From CAMTUW01 sp947085035 (GTDB lineage: Bacteria > Actinomycetota > Coriobacteriia > Anaerosomatales > PHET01), in assembly GCA_947085035.1 (NCBI GenBank), contig CAMTUW010000029.1, positions 1 to 64,000 of the forward strand: a stretch of 64,000 nt of DNA. Reading direction: 5' to 3'. The notes under the pieces are model-generated. The model ran no database searches, was not told the DNA's origin, and was given only the letters and a program-made list of their open reading frames with translations. Below, in pieces: positions 33,011-42,244 of this stretch. Numbering within the stretch: position 1 is the stretch's first letter; each line of letters starts with the position of its first letter. The position numbers and the translations under genes are program-made.

Positions 33011-33626
33011 GGACCGGTCTGTGCGCAGTGTCGTTGAGGCGTTGCTGTTCGTGAGCGACGAGCCCGTGAGCGCGGCCCGCCTCGCCCGTGTGCTTGATGT
33101 CTCGCCCGGAGACCTCGAAAACGCGCTCGCCGAACTGGCTCAGGACTACCGCGAGGAGGAACGGGGTTTTCAGTTGCGTGAAGTCGCGGGTGGGTGGCGC
33201 CTCTACACGCACCCGGCCCACCATGAAGTCATCGAACGCTACGTGCTTTCGTGGGACACGCGCCGACTCTCGCAAGCCGCTCTTGAGGCGCTCGCTGTGA
33301 TCGCGTATCACCAGCCGGTCACGCGAAACGGCATAAATGCGGTTCGCGGCGTGAACTCTGAAGGGGTTGTCTCCTCGCTCGTCGAGAAGGGCCTCGTGAG
33401 AGAGACCGGTCGCGACAAGAACCAGGGTAACGCGATTCTTTACGCGACCACACGCACGTTCCTTGAGAAGTTCGGGCTCAAAGACCTCGACGAGCTGCCG
33501 CCGCTTGAGGAGTTCGCACCTGACAAAGACACCGAACGCGCGATTCGCGACCGGCTCTCGGCGACCGAAGGACCGATGAGTGTCAGCACGACTGACGGCG
33601 AGGACGAGATTGCCGAGGTCGACTGA
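33003..33626 (+). CDS. scpB: Segregation and condensation protein B
   Basis: 207 residues with two winged-helix domains. Signatures include VVEALLFVSDEPVSAARLA, QLREVAGGWRLYTHP, LSQAALEALAVIAYHQPVTR and GRDKNQGNAILYATT. It forms a dimer that binds ScpA. It has an acidic C-terminal tail. ATG 33003 lies inside the end of scpA. Confidence 0.95.
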   Translation: MSEDRSVRSVVEALLFVSDEPVSAARLARVLDVSPGDLENALAELAQDYREEERGFQLREVAGGWRLYTHPAHHEVIERYVLSWDTRRLSQAALEALAVIAYHQPVTRNGINAVRGVNSEGVVSSLVEKGLVRETGRDKNQGNAILYATTRTFLEKFGLKDLDELPPLEEFAPDKDTERAIRDRLSATEGPMSVSTTDGEDEIAEVD

Positions 33627-33630
33627 GCTC

Positions 33631-34398
33631 GTGAGCGATGAACGCATCGTTGTCATGCGCGTTCAGAAGTTCCTCGCCCGTGCCGGAGTCGCCTCGAGGC
33701 GGGGGAGCGAGGACCTGATGACGGCGGGGCGTGTCACCGTCAACGGAGTCACGGTGACCGAGCTCGGAGCCAAGGTGGACCCCGGGTGCGACCGCGTCGC
33801 GGTCGACGGAGTCGAGGTCTCACTGAACGGAGAACCCGTCTATCTCATGCTCAACAAACCTCCTGAAGTGATGACGACGATGCATGATCCGCAAGGCAGG
33901 AGCACCGTGGCATCGCTCGTTCCGGTCGCCGAGTACCCGGGACTCTTCCCCGTTGGGAGGCTTGACTACGACTCCACGGGCCTGCTGCTGTTCACCACCG
34001 ACGGCGATCTCTCGCACAAGCTGCTCCATCCCCGCTGGAAGGTGCCGAAGACCTATCGTGTCCTTGTGGACCGAAAGCCCGGGACGGTCGCCCTCAAGGC
34101 GCTTCGAAGCGGAGTGTTGCTCGACGATGGGCTCACCGCCCCGGCGTTCGTCAGAACGGTTGAGCATCAAGGCCCCCGCACGCTCATGGAGATCACGATC
34201 AGCGAGGGGCGCAAGCGGCAGGTTCGCCGCATGTTCTCCCATGTCGGCCACCCGGTTATCGAGCTCGAGCGCGTATCATTCGGGCCGGTTGACCTCAAAG
34301 ATCTGGGTTCAGGAGCCTGGCGCCATCTTGAGGCGGGCGAAGTCGCCGCATTGCGTGAGTCGACCGCGCGCGCTCATGACGAGGAAGCAGCTGACTGA
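33631..34398 (+). CDS. rRNA pseudouridine synthase, RsuA/RluB family
   Basis: 255 residues from GTG 33631; ATG 33655 in the same frame gives 247 and begins directly at the S4 domain (MRVQKFLARAGVASRR). The S4 RNA-binding domain spans ~9-70. The catalytic domain holds PVGRLDYDSTGLLLFTTDG with the catalytic Asp, then EGRKRQVRRMF. Downstream of scpAB, as in many Gram-positive genomes. RluB-like 23S modification is most likely. Confidence 0.9.
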   Translation: MSDERIVVMRVQKFLARAGVASRRGSEDLMTAGRVTVNGVTVTELGAKVDPGCDRVAVDGVEVSLNGEPVYLMLNKPPEVMTTMHDPQGRSTVASLVPVAEYPGLFPVGRLDYDSTGLLLFTTDGDLSHKLLHPRWKVPKTYRVLVDRKPGTVALKALRSGVLLDDGLTAPAFVRTVEHQGPRTLMEITISEGRKRQVRRMFSHVGHPVIELERVSFGPVDLKDLGSGAWRHLEAGEVAALRESTARAHDEEAAD

Positions 34399-34988
34399 TG
34401 GCACTGGTGGTTCTCACAGGAGGAGCTCGCTGCGGCAAGAGTGCTGCGGCCGAGCGTCTGGCGGCTCTCAGGGAGATGGACGGAGCTTCGGTGTGCGTTG
34501 CCGTCTTCGGTCGCATCGAGCCCTCCGACACCGAGTTCGCTGCGCGTGTCGCGAAACACCGCGCTTCCCGACCCGTTGGCTGGCACACGATCGAGGCTCT
34601 CGACGCTACCGGCTGGCTCGCGCAGGTGCCGGGTGACGCGCTGCTGCTCGTGGACTGCGTCGGAACGCTGTTGGGTCTTGTCATGGACGACGTGTATCGC
34701 ACATACGCGCATGCCGACTCTGAACTCGGCTACGCCGAGTCCGTCCGCGAAGCGTTCGATCCCATCGTTGAGGCCATCATCGCCCGCACGTCTGACACGA
34801 TCGTCGTCACCAACGAGGTCGGGGACGGCATCGTTCCGGCCTACGCGAGTGGACGGCTCTTTCGAGACATCCTCGGAAACGCGAATCGTCGCTTGGTCGC
34901 GGCCTCCGACTCCGCGTACCTGGTCGTGGCAGGACGCTACATGGCCCTCAGTGACCTTCCAAGCGCGATCACCTGGCCTCATGACTGA
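34398..34988 (+). CDS. cobU: Adenosylcobinamide kinase / guanylyltransferase
   Basis: 196 residues. It phosphorylates adenosylcobinamide and attaches GMP in nucleotide-loop assembly of cobalamin. It has the P-loop GGARCGKSAAAE, the WHTIEA segment, LLVDCVGTLLG with Walker B, and VTNEVGDGIVPAY. The GMP-accepting His normally lies after the P-loop; here KHRAS at about 53-57 is the candidate. It overlaps the previous stop and leads cobU-cobS-cobC. Confidence 0.9.
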   Translation: MALVVLTGGARCGKSAAAERLAALREMDGASVCVAVFGRIEPSDTEFAARVAKHRASRPVGWHTIEALDATGWLAQVPGDALLLVDCVGTLLGLVMDDVYRTYAHADSELGYAESVREAFDPIVEAIIARTSDTIVVTNEVGDGIVPAYASGRLFRDILGNANRRLVAASDSAYLVVAGRYMALSDLPSAITWPHD

Positions 34989-35003
34989 CAGGAGCGAGTG
35001 GTG

Positions 35004-35768
35004 ATGTCCGGTTCCCATCCCCTCAGAGACGCGGCGCTCGCGCTTTCGCTGCTCACGGTCGTGCCCACCGGGATCTCGTGGCCGAAGGAGGGGCGAGTCG
35101 CTGTCGCAGGATGGTTCCCCGTAGTCGGCTTCGCGCTGGGCGGTCTGGCGTGGGCCGCGACGCGGTTCGTACCTGCCACATTTCTTGCCGAGAAGTCCTA
35201 CCTCGTGGCTGTCGCGCTCGTCGTATGGTTCGCCGTTGTTTCGCGCTTCCTGCATCACGACGGGCTTGCCGATGTCGCAGACGCGTGGTGGGGCGCGTCT
35301 ACGCCTGAGCGCAGACTCGAGATCATGAGGGATACGGCGACAGGAGCGTTCGGGGCCACTGCGCTCGCTCTGTGTGTGGTGGTTCAGGTCGTCTCGCTAG
35401 GTGAAGTGCTCGAGGCTCGAGGTCTCTGGGTGCTACTCGTGGTCCCGACGCTGGCGCGTCTGGCGGCCACCTTCGCTGCGTGGCTGGGGAAGCCGGCCCG
35501 CGAGGGAGGGCTTGGGCGCTCGGTCATGGGCGGCCCCGACGTGTTCTCAGGGGGTGTCGCCGCGCTGGTCGTATCAGCCGTGCTGGTTATCGGGTGGAAC
35601 GCAGCCGGGCTGGTCGGAATCGCATTCGTCGCTGCTGGCATCGTCGCGAGCCTCGTGATTCCGCACCTGATAGCCTCGCGCATGGGTGGTGTCACGGGTG
35701 ATGTGATGGGCGCGAGCGTCATCGTGGTCGAGACGCTGTTGCTCTTCTCGGCGGGCGTGATCGCGTGA
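35004..35768 (+). CDS. cobS: Cobalamin synthase (adenosylcobinamide-GDP ribazoletransferase)
   Basis: 254 residues, membrane protein. It joins adenosylcobinamide-GDP and alpha-ribazole (phosphate) to make cobalamin. It contains the conserved FLHHDGLADVADAWWG with the metal-binding Asp residues and the RRLEIMRDTATGAFG segment. ATG 35004 lies 9 bp after GGAG; GTG 35001 or 34998 are alternatives. Confidence 0.92.
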   Translation: MSGSHPLRDAALALSLLTVVPTGISWPKEGRVAVAGWFPVVGFALGGLAWAATRFVPATFLAEKSYLVAVALVVWFAVVSRFLHHDGLADVADAWWGASTPERRLEIMRDTATGAFGATALALCVVVQVVSLGEVLEARGLWVLLVVPTLARLAATFAAWLGKPAREGGLGRSVMGGPDVFSGGVAALVVSAVLVIGWNAAGLVGIAFVAAGIVASLVIPHLIASRMGGVTGDVMGASVIVVETLLLFSAGVIA

Positions 35769-36349
35769 CCGAGACGCGCATCCTGCTCATCCGACACCCT
35801 GAGACCTTCGCAAACGTTGAAGGCCGCTTCGTGGGTCGCGGCGATTCGCCCTACACCGTCGAAGGGCGTCGACAGTTCGCGCGCATTCCTCGAAAGATCG
35901 CGCGGTTCGCGCCCGATCACGTGTGGGGGAGCCCGCTGCCTCGCGCGCTCAGACTCGCTCGGAGAGTCTCGAAGGTGTGTGCCGCCCCTCTTCGCGTCGA
36001 TGAGCGACTCGTGGAACTCGACTTCGGTGACGCCGAGGGCATGACGTACTCAGAGATCGCCGAGGCGGGCATGGATTTCAACTATCGCGACTCAGATCGA
36101 CCGGTTGCGCCCAACGGCGAGACGCGCGCATCAATCTCACTGCGCGCGGGTGCGGTGTGCGCTGACCTGATCGCATCGGGCGGGCGCCATGTCGTGGTCA
36201 CCCACGGTGGCGTCTTTCGCGCCGCCCTCGTCGCTTTGCTGGGGCTTGCCCACGACGACATCTGGGCCTTTCACATCCACAATGCGCAGCTCGCCACAGT
36301 CCACGTGATCGAGGGGCATGGGATGCTTGTCGAGTACGTGACCGGCTGA
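35765..36349 (+). CDS. cobC: Histidine phosphatase, probable alpha-ribazole phosphatase
   Basis: 194 residues. The branch-2-type RHG motif is LIRHPET, with LVELDFGDAEGMTYSE and VTHGGV carrying the second catalytic His. Position after cobU and cobS argues for alpha-ribazole-5'-phosphate phosphatase; sequence alone cannot exclude another small phosphatase. GTG 35765 overlaps the cobS stop. Confidence 0.8.
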   Translation: MTETRILLIRHPETFANVEGRFVGRGDSPYTVEGRRQFARIPRKIARFAPDHVWGSPLPRALRLARRVSKVCAAPLRVDERLVELDFGDAEGMTYSEIAEAGMDFNYRDSDRPVAPNGETRASISLRAGAVCADLIASGGRHVVVTHGGVFRAALVALLGLAHDDIWAFHIHNAQLATVHVIEGHGMLVEYVTG

Positions 36350-36436
36350 CACGCCCTTTCGCCGGTACGCATGTCCTGCGACAATCGCTACGGACGTGTG
36401 GTGGGTTTGCTCGCCACGAAAGCGAAGGGGCGCGAC

Positions 36437-37537
36437 ATGGACTGGCAGACATTCATCCGCAGCGAGTTCGACTCGATGGTGCCCTATGCGCCCGGACTTC
36501 GTGCGAGCGAGGTGCGTGAGCGCATCGGCGGCGGCACGGTGCACAAACTCTCCAGTAACGAGAATCCCTACGGTCCCGTTCCCGGCGCCCTGGAAGCGAT
36601 GCATGCGGTCCTCGGGCACCTCAACATCTATCCGGACGGCTCCGCACGTGCGCTGAAGCGTCGCCTCTCAGAGCACCTCGGGGTCGATCAGCGCAATCTG
36701 GTGGTGGGTAACGGGTCCAATGAGATTCTTCGCCTGATAGCCCAAGCTGTGCTTTCGCCGGGAGACGAGTGCGTTTTCGCGTGGCCCAGTTTCGTCGTGT
36801 ATCCCATGATCACGCAGCTCATGGGCGCGACGGCGGTGAGAGTGGGACTCGGTGCGGGCGAGGAGCACGACCTCGACGCGATGCTCGCCGCCATCACGCC
36901 CGCCACGAAGCTCGTCTTCCTGTGCAACCCCAACAACCCGACCGGCACGATCTATGACCGCGATGCGTTCGCACGATTCATGGATGCGGTGCCTGCCCAT
37001 GTGCTCGTCATAGCTGACGAGGCGTACTTCGAGTACGCCATCACTCCCGAGTACCCAGACGGTCTGGAATGGTTCGACGGCGAGCGCCCCTTCGGCGTGT
37101 TGCGCACATTCTCCAAGATCTACTCGCTTGCCGGTCTGCGTGTGGGCTACAGCGTGCTTCCAGAGCCTCTGGCCATCGCCACGAACAAGGCGAGGGAGCC
37201 CTTCAACGTCAACACCGTCGCGCAGGTCGGGGCATTCTACTCGCTTGACGCGGCCTCCGAGGTCACCAGGCGGGCTGCCCACTGCGCCGCGCAGCGCGCT
37301 CGCCTCTATGAGACGTTCGATCGCCTTGACGTGCGCTACGTGAGATCTCACGCGAACTTCGTCTACGTGCTGAGCGAGAGATCTCGCGAGCTGTTCGAGT
37401 CGTTGCTCAGTCAAGGCGTGATAGTCCGTGATTTCGGCACGGCTCCGGCTCTGCGTGTTGGCGTAGGCACGTCTGAAGACACCGATGCGACCATAGCGGC
37501 CTTCGAGTTCGCGGCCGAAGAACTCAGGAGGCTGTGA
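36437..37537 (+). CDS. hisC: Histidinol-phosphate aminotransferase
   Basis: 366 residues, PLP-dependent fold type I. It shows KLSSNENPYGP, GNGSNEIL, FLCNPNNPTG, IADEAYFEYA and the PLP Lys in RTFSKIYSLAGLRVGY. ATG 36437 follows AAGGGG. With tyrA and aroA following, it may also act on aromatic precursors. It starts the hisC-tyrA-aroA-cmk-plsC-ispH run. Confidence 0.9.
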   Translation: MDWQTFIRSEFDSMVPYAPGLRASEVRERIGGGTVHKLSSNENPYGPVPGALEAMHAVLGHLNIYPDGSARALKRRLSEHLGVDQRNLVVGNGSNEILRLIAQAVLSPGDECVFAWPSFVVYPMITQLMGATAVRVGLGAGEEHDLDAMLAAITPATKLVFLCNPNNPTGTIYDRDAFARFMDAVPAHVLVIADEAYFEYAITPEYPDGLEWFDGERPFGVLRTFSKIYSLAGLRVGYSVLPEPLAIATNKAREPFNVNTVAQVGAFYSLDAASEVTRRAAHCAAQRARLYETFDRLDVRYVRSHANFVYVLSERSRELFESLLSQGVIVRDFGTAPALRVGVGTSEDTDATIAAFEFAAEELRRL

Positions 37538-37540
37538 ACC

Positions 37541-38692
37541 ATGGCGAGAATCGTCGATACGCTCTGTGTCGTGGGAGTAGGTCTCATCGGCGGGTCGTTC
37601 GCGGCGGCCTGCCGTGCACTCGACGATGCACCACTGGTGTACGGCATCGACTCCGATGAGGCCACCGTTGCTGACGCTTTGCGCCTGGGAGTCGTCGATT
37701 CCGGCGCCTTGGCCGGTTCCGCGCTGGCGGCAAGCTGGTTGTCTCCGGGAGGAGCCGATCTCGTCGTTCTCGCGACCCCTGCGAGAAACGCCGCCGAGTG
37801 GCTCCAGGTGCTCGGTTCGTCAGGCTACGACGGCATCGTCACAGACGTCGCCTCGACCAAGTCCGGCGTGGTCGCGGCCGCACGCAAGAACCTCGCGCAC
37901 GCTTCGCGTTTCGTGGGTGGTCATCCGATGGCCGGCAGCGAGCGCAGCGGCGTCGCTGCGGCACGGGCCGACCTGTTCGACGGCGCCTACTGGCTGCTCA
38001 CGCCCGCGGCAGACACCGACCCGAATGCCTACCGGACCGTTCATGCGCTCGTCAGCGCGATCGGGGCCCGTGTGGTCTCGGTCGATCCCAAGCGTCACGA
38101 CGAGGCCGTTGCGGTGGTGAGCCACGTGCCGCACGTTGCCGCTGCCGCTCTGTGCGATGTGGCCGCAGCGCACGCCGGTGAGGGCGGGGAACTGCTGAGG
38201 CTCGCCGCCGGAGGCTTCAAGGACACAACGCGCATAGCCGCGGGTTCGCCCGAACTGTGGACCGGCATCTGTCTCGACAACGGCGATGCACTGGCCGCCG
38301 GCTTGCGAGAGCTGCGACTGTCGCTCGGGGAGTTCGAGGCGATGGTTCGCGGCAGGGATGGCGAGTCGATCCGCTCCTGGCTTGAGAGCGCCGCCGAGGT
38401 CAGGCGCGGCCTTCCCGCACAGTGGGTACCGGCGACGACCCGTCTCACCGAACTCGTCGTCCCGATGGTGGACCGTCCCGGAGTCGTGGCCGAAGTCACC
38501 AGCGCCGTCTCACGGGTCGGCTGCAACATCGAGGGGATCGACATCGATCACGAGACCGAGGATCGTGCTCTGCTGGTGCTCGTGCTCACCGACGAAGGAG
38601 ATGTGGAGCGCTTGCGCAGCGACCTGATCTCTCTTGGCTACGATCCGCGGTTCTCTCCGCTTGACACTGCGGAGCCGGGGAACGAGACGTGA
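37541..38692 (+). CDS. tyrA: Prephenate dehydrogenase with C-terminal ACT domain
   Basis: 383 residues. NAD motif GVGLIGGSFAAA near the N-terminus, then TDVASTKSGVV and GGHPMAGSERSG, typical of TyrA. The C-terminal ~70 residues (from LTELVVPMVDRPGVVAEV) form an ACT domain, likely for tyrosine feedback control. It overlaps aroA by 4 bp. Confidence 0.92.
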   Translation: MARIVDTLCVVGVGLIGGSFAAACRALDDAPLVYGIDSDEATVADALRLGVVDSGALAGSALAASWLSPGGADLVVLATPARNAAEWLQVLGSSGYDGIVTDVASTKSGVVAAARKNLAHASRFVGGHPMAGSERSGVAAARADLFDGAYWLLTPAADTDPNAYRTVHALVSAIGARVVSVDPKRHDEAVAVVSHVPHVAAAALCDVAAAHAGEGGELLRLAAGGFKDTTRIAAGSPELWTGICLDNGDALAAGLRELRLSLGEFEAMVRGRDGESIRSWLESAAEVRRGLPAQWVPATTRLTELVVPMVDRPGVVAEVTSAVSRVGCNIEGIDIDHETEDRALLVLVLTDEGDVERLRSDLISLGYDPRFSPLDTAEPGNET

Positions 38693-40005
38693 GCGTTCTC
38701 ACCATCCGACAGGCTTGCGGTCCGCTTCTGGGTAGCGTCCGCGTTCCGGGCGACAAATCGCTCTCGCATCGCGCCGTGCTCTTCGCCTCCATGGCTTCCG
38801 GACGCTCCCGGCTCACCGGTGTTCTTGCCTCCGACGACGTCATCTCGACCATCTCGGCCTGCCGGGCCCTTGGGGCGCGAATCGATGTCGAGCTTTGCGA
38901 GGACGGTTCCTTCGGCATCGTCACCGTTGACGGGTGGGGGGCGAGTGGACCGTCGCAGCCCGTGACTGACATCGACTGCGGCAACTCGGGCACGACAGTG
39001 CGCTTGCTGATGGGTGTTCTCGCCGGCTGGCCCGTGGACGTGACTCTGACTGGCGATCCCTCCCTGTCGAGCAGGCCCATGCGGCGCGTCACAGAGCCTC
39101 TCGCGCAGATGGGCTCTCGCTTCGACACGAGTCTGGCGGGTACCCTTCCCGTGACCGTCCATGGGTCAGAACGACTTGACGCGATCGACTACGCGAGCCC
39201 TGTGGCTTCTGCGCAGGTCAAGACCGCACTGCTTCTGGCGGGGTTGCGTGCGAGCGGCACCACACGCGTCACCGAGCCGGCGTTGAGTCGCGATCACACG
39301 GAGCGCCTCTTGCCCGCGTTCGGTGTCGCAGTCACCGTCGATGACGCGCCCGGCGCGAGCGTCACGGGCCCGGCGGCGTTGACCGCGCACGACGTCGTGG
39401 TTCCGGGCGATCCTTCATCGGCCGCGTTCCTCGTGGTCGCCGCCTGTCTCGTACCCGGCAGCGAGGTCGTGTTGCCCGAGGTGTCCCTGAACCCCACCCG
39501 CACCGGTTTCCTGCGTGTGCTCGCCCGCATGAACGCAGACGTGTCCACGACCGACGCGCGCGAGGAGGGCTCTGAGCCCCTGGGCACGATCATCGCCCGC
39601 TTCAGCCCGGAGCTGACCGCTACCGATGTGCTCGCTTCCGAGGTACCCTCGCTCGTCGATGAGGTACCGATCCTCGCGCTGCTCGCTTCGCGGGCTGAGG
39701 GCACCACGCGCTTCAACGGCATCGCTGAGCTGCGAGTCAAGGAGAGCGATCGTCTCCAAGCGGTGGTTGATGGCCTGAGCGCCTTCGGCGTCCGTCTGCG
39801 CGCTGGCGAGGACTGGCTCGAAGTCGATGGAGGGAATACGCTTTCGGGGACGATGCTCGACTCTTTGCACGACCATCGTCTTGCGATGACGTGGGCGGTC
39901 GCCGCGCTCGTCGCCTCTGGCGAGACGCGCATTGACTGCTGGGAGTCCGTCAGCGTGAGCTACCCGGGCTTCTCGCATGATCTGGAGCGGCTCTTGAACC
40001 GTTAA
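38689..40005 (+). CDS. aroA: 3-phosphoshikimate 1-carboxyvinyltransferase (EPSP synthase)
   Basis: 438 residues. Signatures are VPGDKSLSHRAVLFASMA, DCGNSGTTVRLLMGVLAG, GDPSLSSRPMRR, VPGDPSSAAFLVVAACL and RVKESDRLQAV. It performs the sixth step of the shikimate pathway. GTG 38689. Confidence 0.95.
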   Translation: MSVLTIRQACGPLLGSVRVPGDKSLSHRAVLFASMASGRSRLTGVLASDDVISTISACRALGARIDVELCEDGSFGIVTVDGWGASGPSQPVTDIDCGNSGTTVRLLMGVLAGWPVDVTLTGDPSLSSRPMRRVTEPLAQMGSRFDTSLAGTLPVTVHGSERLDAIDYASPVASAQVKTALLLAGLRASGTTRVTEPALSRDHTERLLPAFGVAVTVDDAPGASVTGPAALTAHDVVVPGDPSSAAFLVVAACLVPGSEVVLPEVSLNPTRTGFLRVLARMNADVSTTDAREEGSEPLGTIIARFSPELTATDVLASEVPSLVDEVPILALLASRAEGTTRFNGIAELRVKESDRLQAVVDGLSAFGVRLRAGEDWLEVDGGNTLSGTMLDSLHDHRLAMTWAVAALVASGETRIDCWESVSVSYPGFSHDLERLLNR

Positions 40006-40062
40006 GCATCGGGTACAATTCCGGACACGACTGCAGCTCTCCCACGAAGGAAGTCACTGACG

Positions 40063-40734
40063 ATGATCGTGGCCATCGATGGACCCGCCGGATCAGGCAA
40101 ATCAACCGTTGCCAAGAATGTCGCGGAGCGGTTGGGATATCACTATCTCGATACGGGTGCGATGTATCGAGCTGTCGCCTTTCTGGCGCTTGCAAGCGGC
40201 ATGTCGCCAACCGATGATGCCGCCGTCAGCAAGCTCACCGTCGAGAATCCGGTCTCCTTCATGCATGAGCCCGGCGAGTCGCTCCCTTCCCGCGTGTTCA
40301 TCGGCGATAGCGACGTCACCGTGGCGATCCGCACACCGCGCGTCGAAGATGCGGTGAGTCGTGTCGCGCGTCTGCCAGGCGTCCGTGAGGCCATGCTCGA
40401 GCAGCAGCGGCGCATCGGTCGGTCGTCCAACGTCGTGATCGAGGGACGCGACATCGGCACGGTCGTGTTCCCGGACGCGCAGGTCAAGGTGTTCCTGACG
40501 GCCACGACCGAGGAGAGGACACGCAGGCGTGCGGCGCAGCAAGCCCAAAGCGGGATACTGCTCGATCCGGCGGGGGTGCGGGAGTCGATCCTTCGACGCG
40601 ACGAAGCCGACTCGACAAGAGAAATCGCGCCGCTCGTTCCTGCCGACGACGCTGTGATCATCGACACGACGGGACTCGGAATCGATGAGGTCGTCGAGCG
40701 GATCGCGGTTCTCGTCGAAAGTGCAGGGACGTGA
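40063..40734 (+). CDS. cmk: Cytidylate kinase
   Basis: 223 residues. P-loop GPAGSGKST near the N-terminus, YLDTGAMYRA, and EGRDIGTVVFPDA with the NMP-binding signature. A TACAAT -10-like hexamer lies at 40013-40018, but no good -35 matches it. Overlaps plsC by 4 bp. Confidence 0.94.
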   Translation: MIVAIDGPAGSGKSTVAKNVAERLGYHYLDTGAMYRAVAFLALASGMSPTDDAAVSKLTVENPVSFMHEPGESLPSRVFIGDSDVTVAIRTPRVEDAVSRVARLPGVREAMLEQQRRIGRSSNVVIEGRDIGTVVFPDAQVKVFLTATTEERTRRRAAQQAQSGILLDPAGVRESILRRDEADSTREIAPLVPADDAVIIDTTGLGIDEVVERIAVLVESAGT

Positions 40735-41408
40735 CCCCACGAACTCCACGCGGCCTGCCGGTTCAAGGTGCGGATGCGCCCCGCTGGCTCCTCGCACGCT
40801 TCTTGAAGGCGACGCTCGCCCGACTTCTCCTACGGATCTATCGCGTACGACTCATCGGCTGGGAGAAGGTGCCCACTGGCGGTGCGATTCTCGCTGGCAA
40901 CCACGTGAGTTACCTCGACCCTGTTCTGCTCTGGTCGGCCACGGCTCGCCCCACTCGCTTCGTGGCCAAAGCGGAGCTATGGGAGTCTTCTCTGATCGGA
41001 TGGTTGCTCGATCACCTGTATGCGTTTCCGGTGCATAGGGCATCGGCTGACCGCGTGATGATCGCCACCGCAAGTACACTGCTCGCACGTGGCGAATTGT
41101 TGGGTATGTTTCCTGAGGGGACCCGCAAGCGCGATACCGCCCACGACGACTTGGGCCCGGCCCAGGGCGGCGTTGCGTTTCTGGCGCTGCGCGCCTCGGT
41201 TCCGGTCGTTCCGGTTGGTATCGTGGGTACCGAGGAGGCCCTGCCGGCCGGCGCGAAACTGCCGCGGTTTCCCCGAGTGACGATCAGTATCGGCCAGCCC
41301 ATCGACCCGAGTCGATTCGAAGGCGGACGCAAGGAGCGGATGGAAGCCATGACTCTTGAGATCATGACCGGAATCGCTTCAGCTCGCGACCACGCGAGAG
41401 GGGAGTGA
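40731..41408 (+). CDS. plsC: 1-acyl-sn-glycerol-3-phosphate acyltransferase
   Basis: 225 residues. Motif I is NHVSYLDP (His-x4-Asp), motif III FPEGTRK and motif IV VPVVPVGIVGTE. It makes phosphatidic acid at the membrane. GTG 40731. plsY and gpsA, which also serve phosphatidate synthesis, lie in the same gene run. Confidence 0.9.
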   Translation: MTPRTPRGLPVQGADAPRWLLARFLKATLARLLLRIYRVRLIGWEKVPTGGAILAGNHVSYLDPVLLWSATARPTRFVAKAELWESSLIGWLLDHLYAFPVHRASADRVMIATASTLLARGELLGMFPEGTRKRDTAHDDLGPAQGGVAFLALRASVPVVPVGIVGTEEALPAGAKLPRFPRVTISIGQPIDPSRFEGGRKERMEAMTLEIMTGIASARDHARGE

Positions 41409-41410
41409 AC

Positions 41411-42244
41411 ATGCGCGTCGAGGTCGCTCGGTTCGCCGGCGTGTGCTACGGAGTCGAGCGCGCGTTGAAGCTCGCCGAAGAGGCTGCCGGATGCGACTGT
41501 GACGTGTACACGCTTGGCCCTCTCATCCACAACCCGCAGGCTGTCGAGGCATTGAAGGCCCAAGGCGTCGAAGTCGCCGCGTCTCTTGACAGCGTCAAAG
41601 CCGGAACCCTTGTCATCCGGAGTCACGGTGTCGACCCCGACACCATCACGGCCGCTCGAGAACGCGGTCTGAACGTGGTCGACGCGACCTGCCCGCACGT
41701 GAGCAAGGCCCAGGAGGCTGCTCGCGCGCTCAAAGACGGTGGCTACACTGTCGTGATCGTGGGCGAGGCGGACCACCCCGAAGTCGCCGGGATCCGCGCT
41801 CACGCCGGCGGCGATGCCATCGTCGTCGAGTCAGCCGCCGAGATACCCCAGACGCTTGCGTCCAAACGTGTCGGTGTCGTTGTGCAGACCACCCAATCCG
41901 AGTCGCGACTCCTCGAGGTGGTGGCGTCACTTCTTCCCCGGGTTCGCGAACTCAAGGTTCACAACACGATCTGTGCCGCCACGGCCAAACGGCAGGAGTC
42001 TGCGGCCGAACTCGCAGGTGCAGTCGACGTGGTTGTGGTCGTAGGTGGCCACAACTCGGGCAACACCACGCGACTCGTTGAGATCTGCCGGTCGGTGAAT
42101 CCGCGCACTCACCACGTCGAGACGGCCGATGACCTCCAAGACGCCTGGTTCACGGATGCACGAAGCGTCGGTGTCACCGCAGGAGCCTCGACCCCTGACG
42201 AGCAGATGCAGGGCGTGATCCGCGCTGTCACCTCGATGGAGTGA
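41411..42244 (+). CDS. ispH: 4-hydroxy-3-methylbut-2-enyl diphosphate reductase
   Basis: 277 residues, [4Fe-4S] enzyme of the last step of the MEP isoprenoid pathway. The three cluster Cys are in GVCYGVERAL, DATCPHV and NTICAAT. Also LGPLIHNPQAV and RSHGVDP. ATG 41411 is 7 bp after GAGAGGGG. Confidence 0.95.
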   Translation: MRVEVARFAGVCYGVERALKLAEEAAGCDCDVYTLGPLIHNPQAVEALKAQGVEVAASLDSVKAGTLVIRSHGVDPDTITAARERGLNVVDATCPHVSKAQEAARALKDGGYTVVIVGEADHPEVAGIRAHAGGDAIVVESAAEIPQTLASKRVGVVVQTTQSESRLLEVVASLLPRVRELKVHNTICAATAKRQESAAELAGAVDVVVVVGGHNSGNTTRLVEICRSVNPRTHHVETADDLQDAWFTDARSVGVTAGASTPDEQMQGVIRAVTSME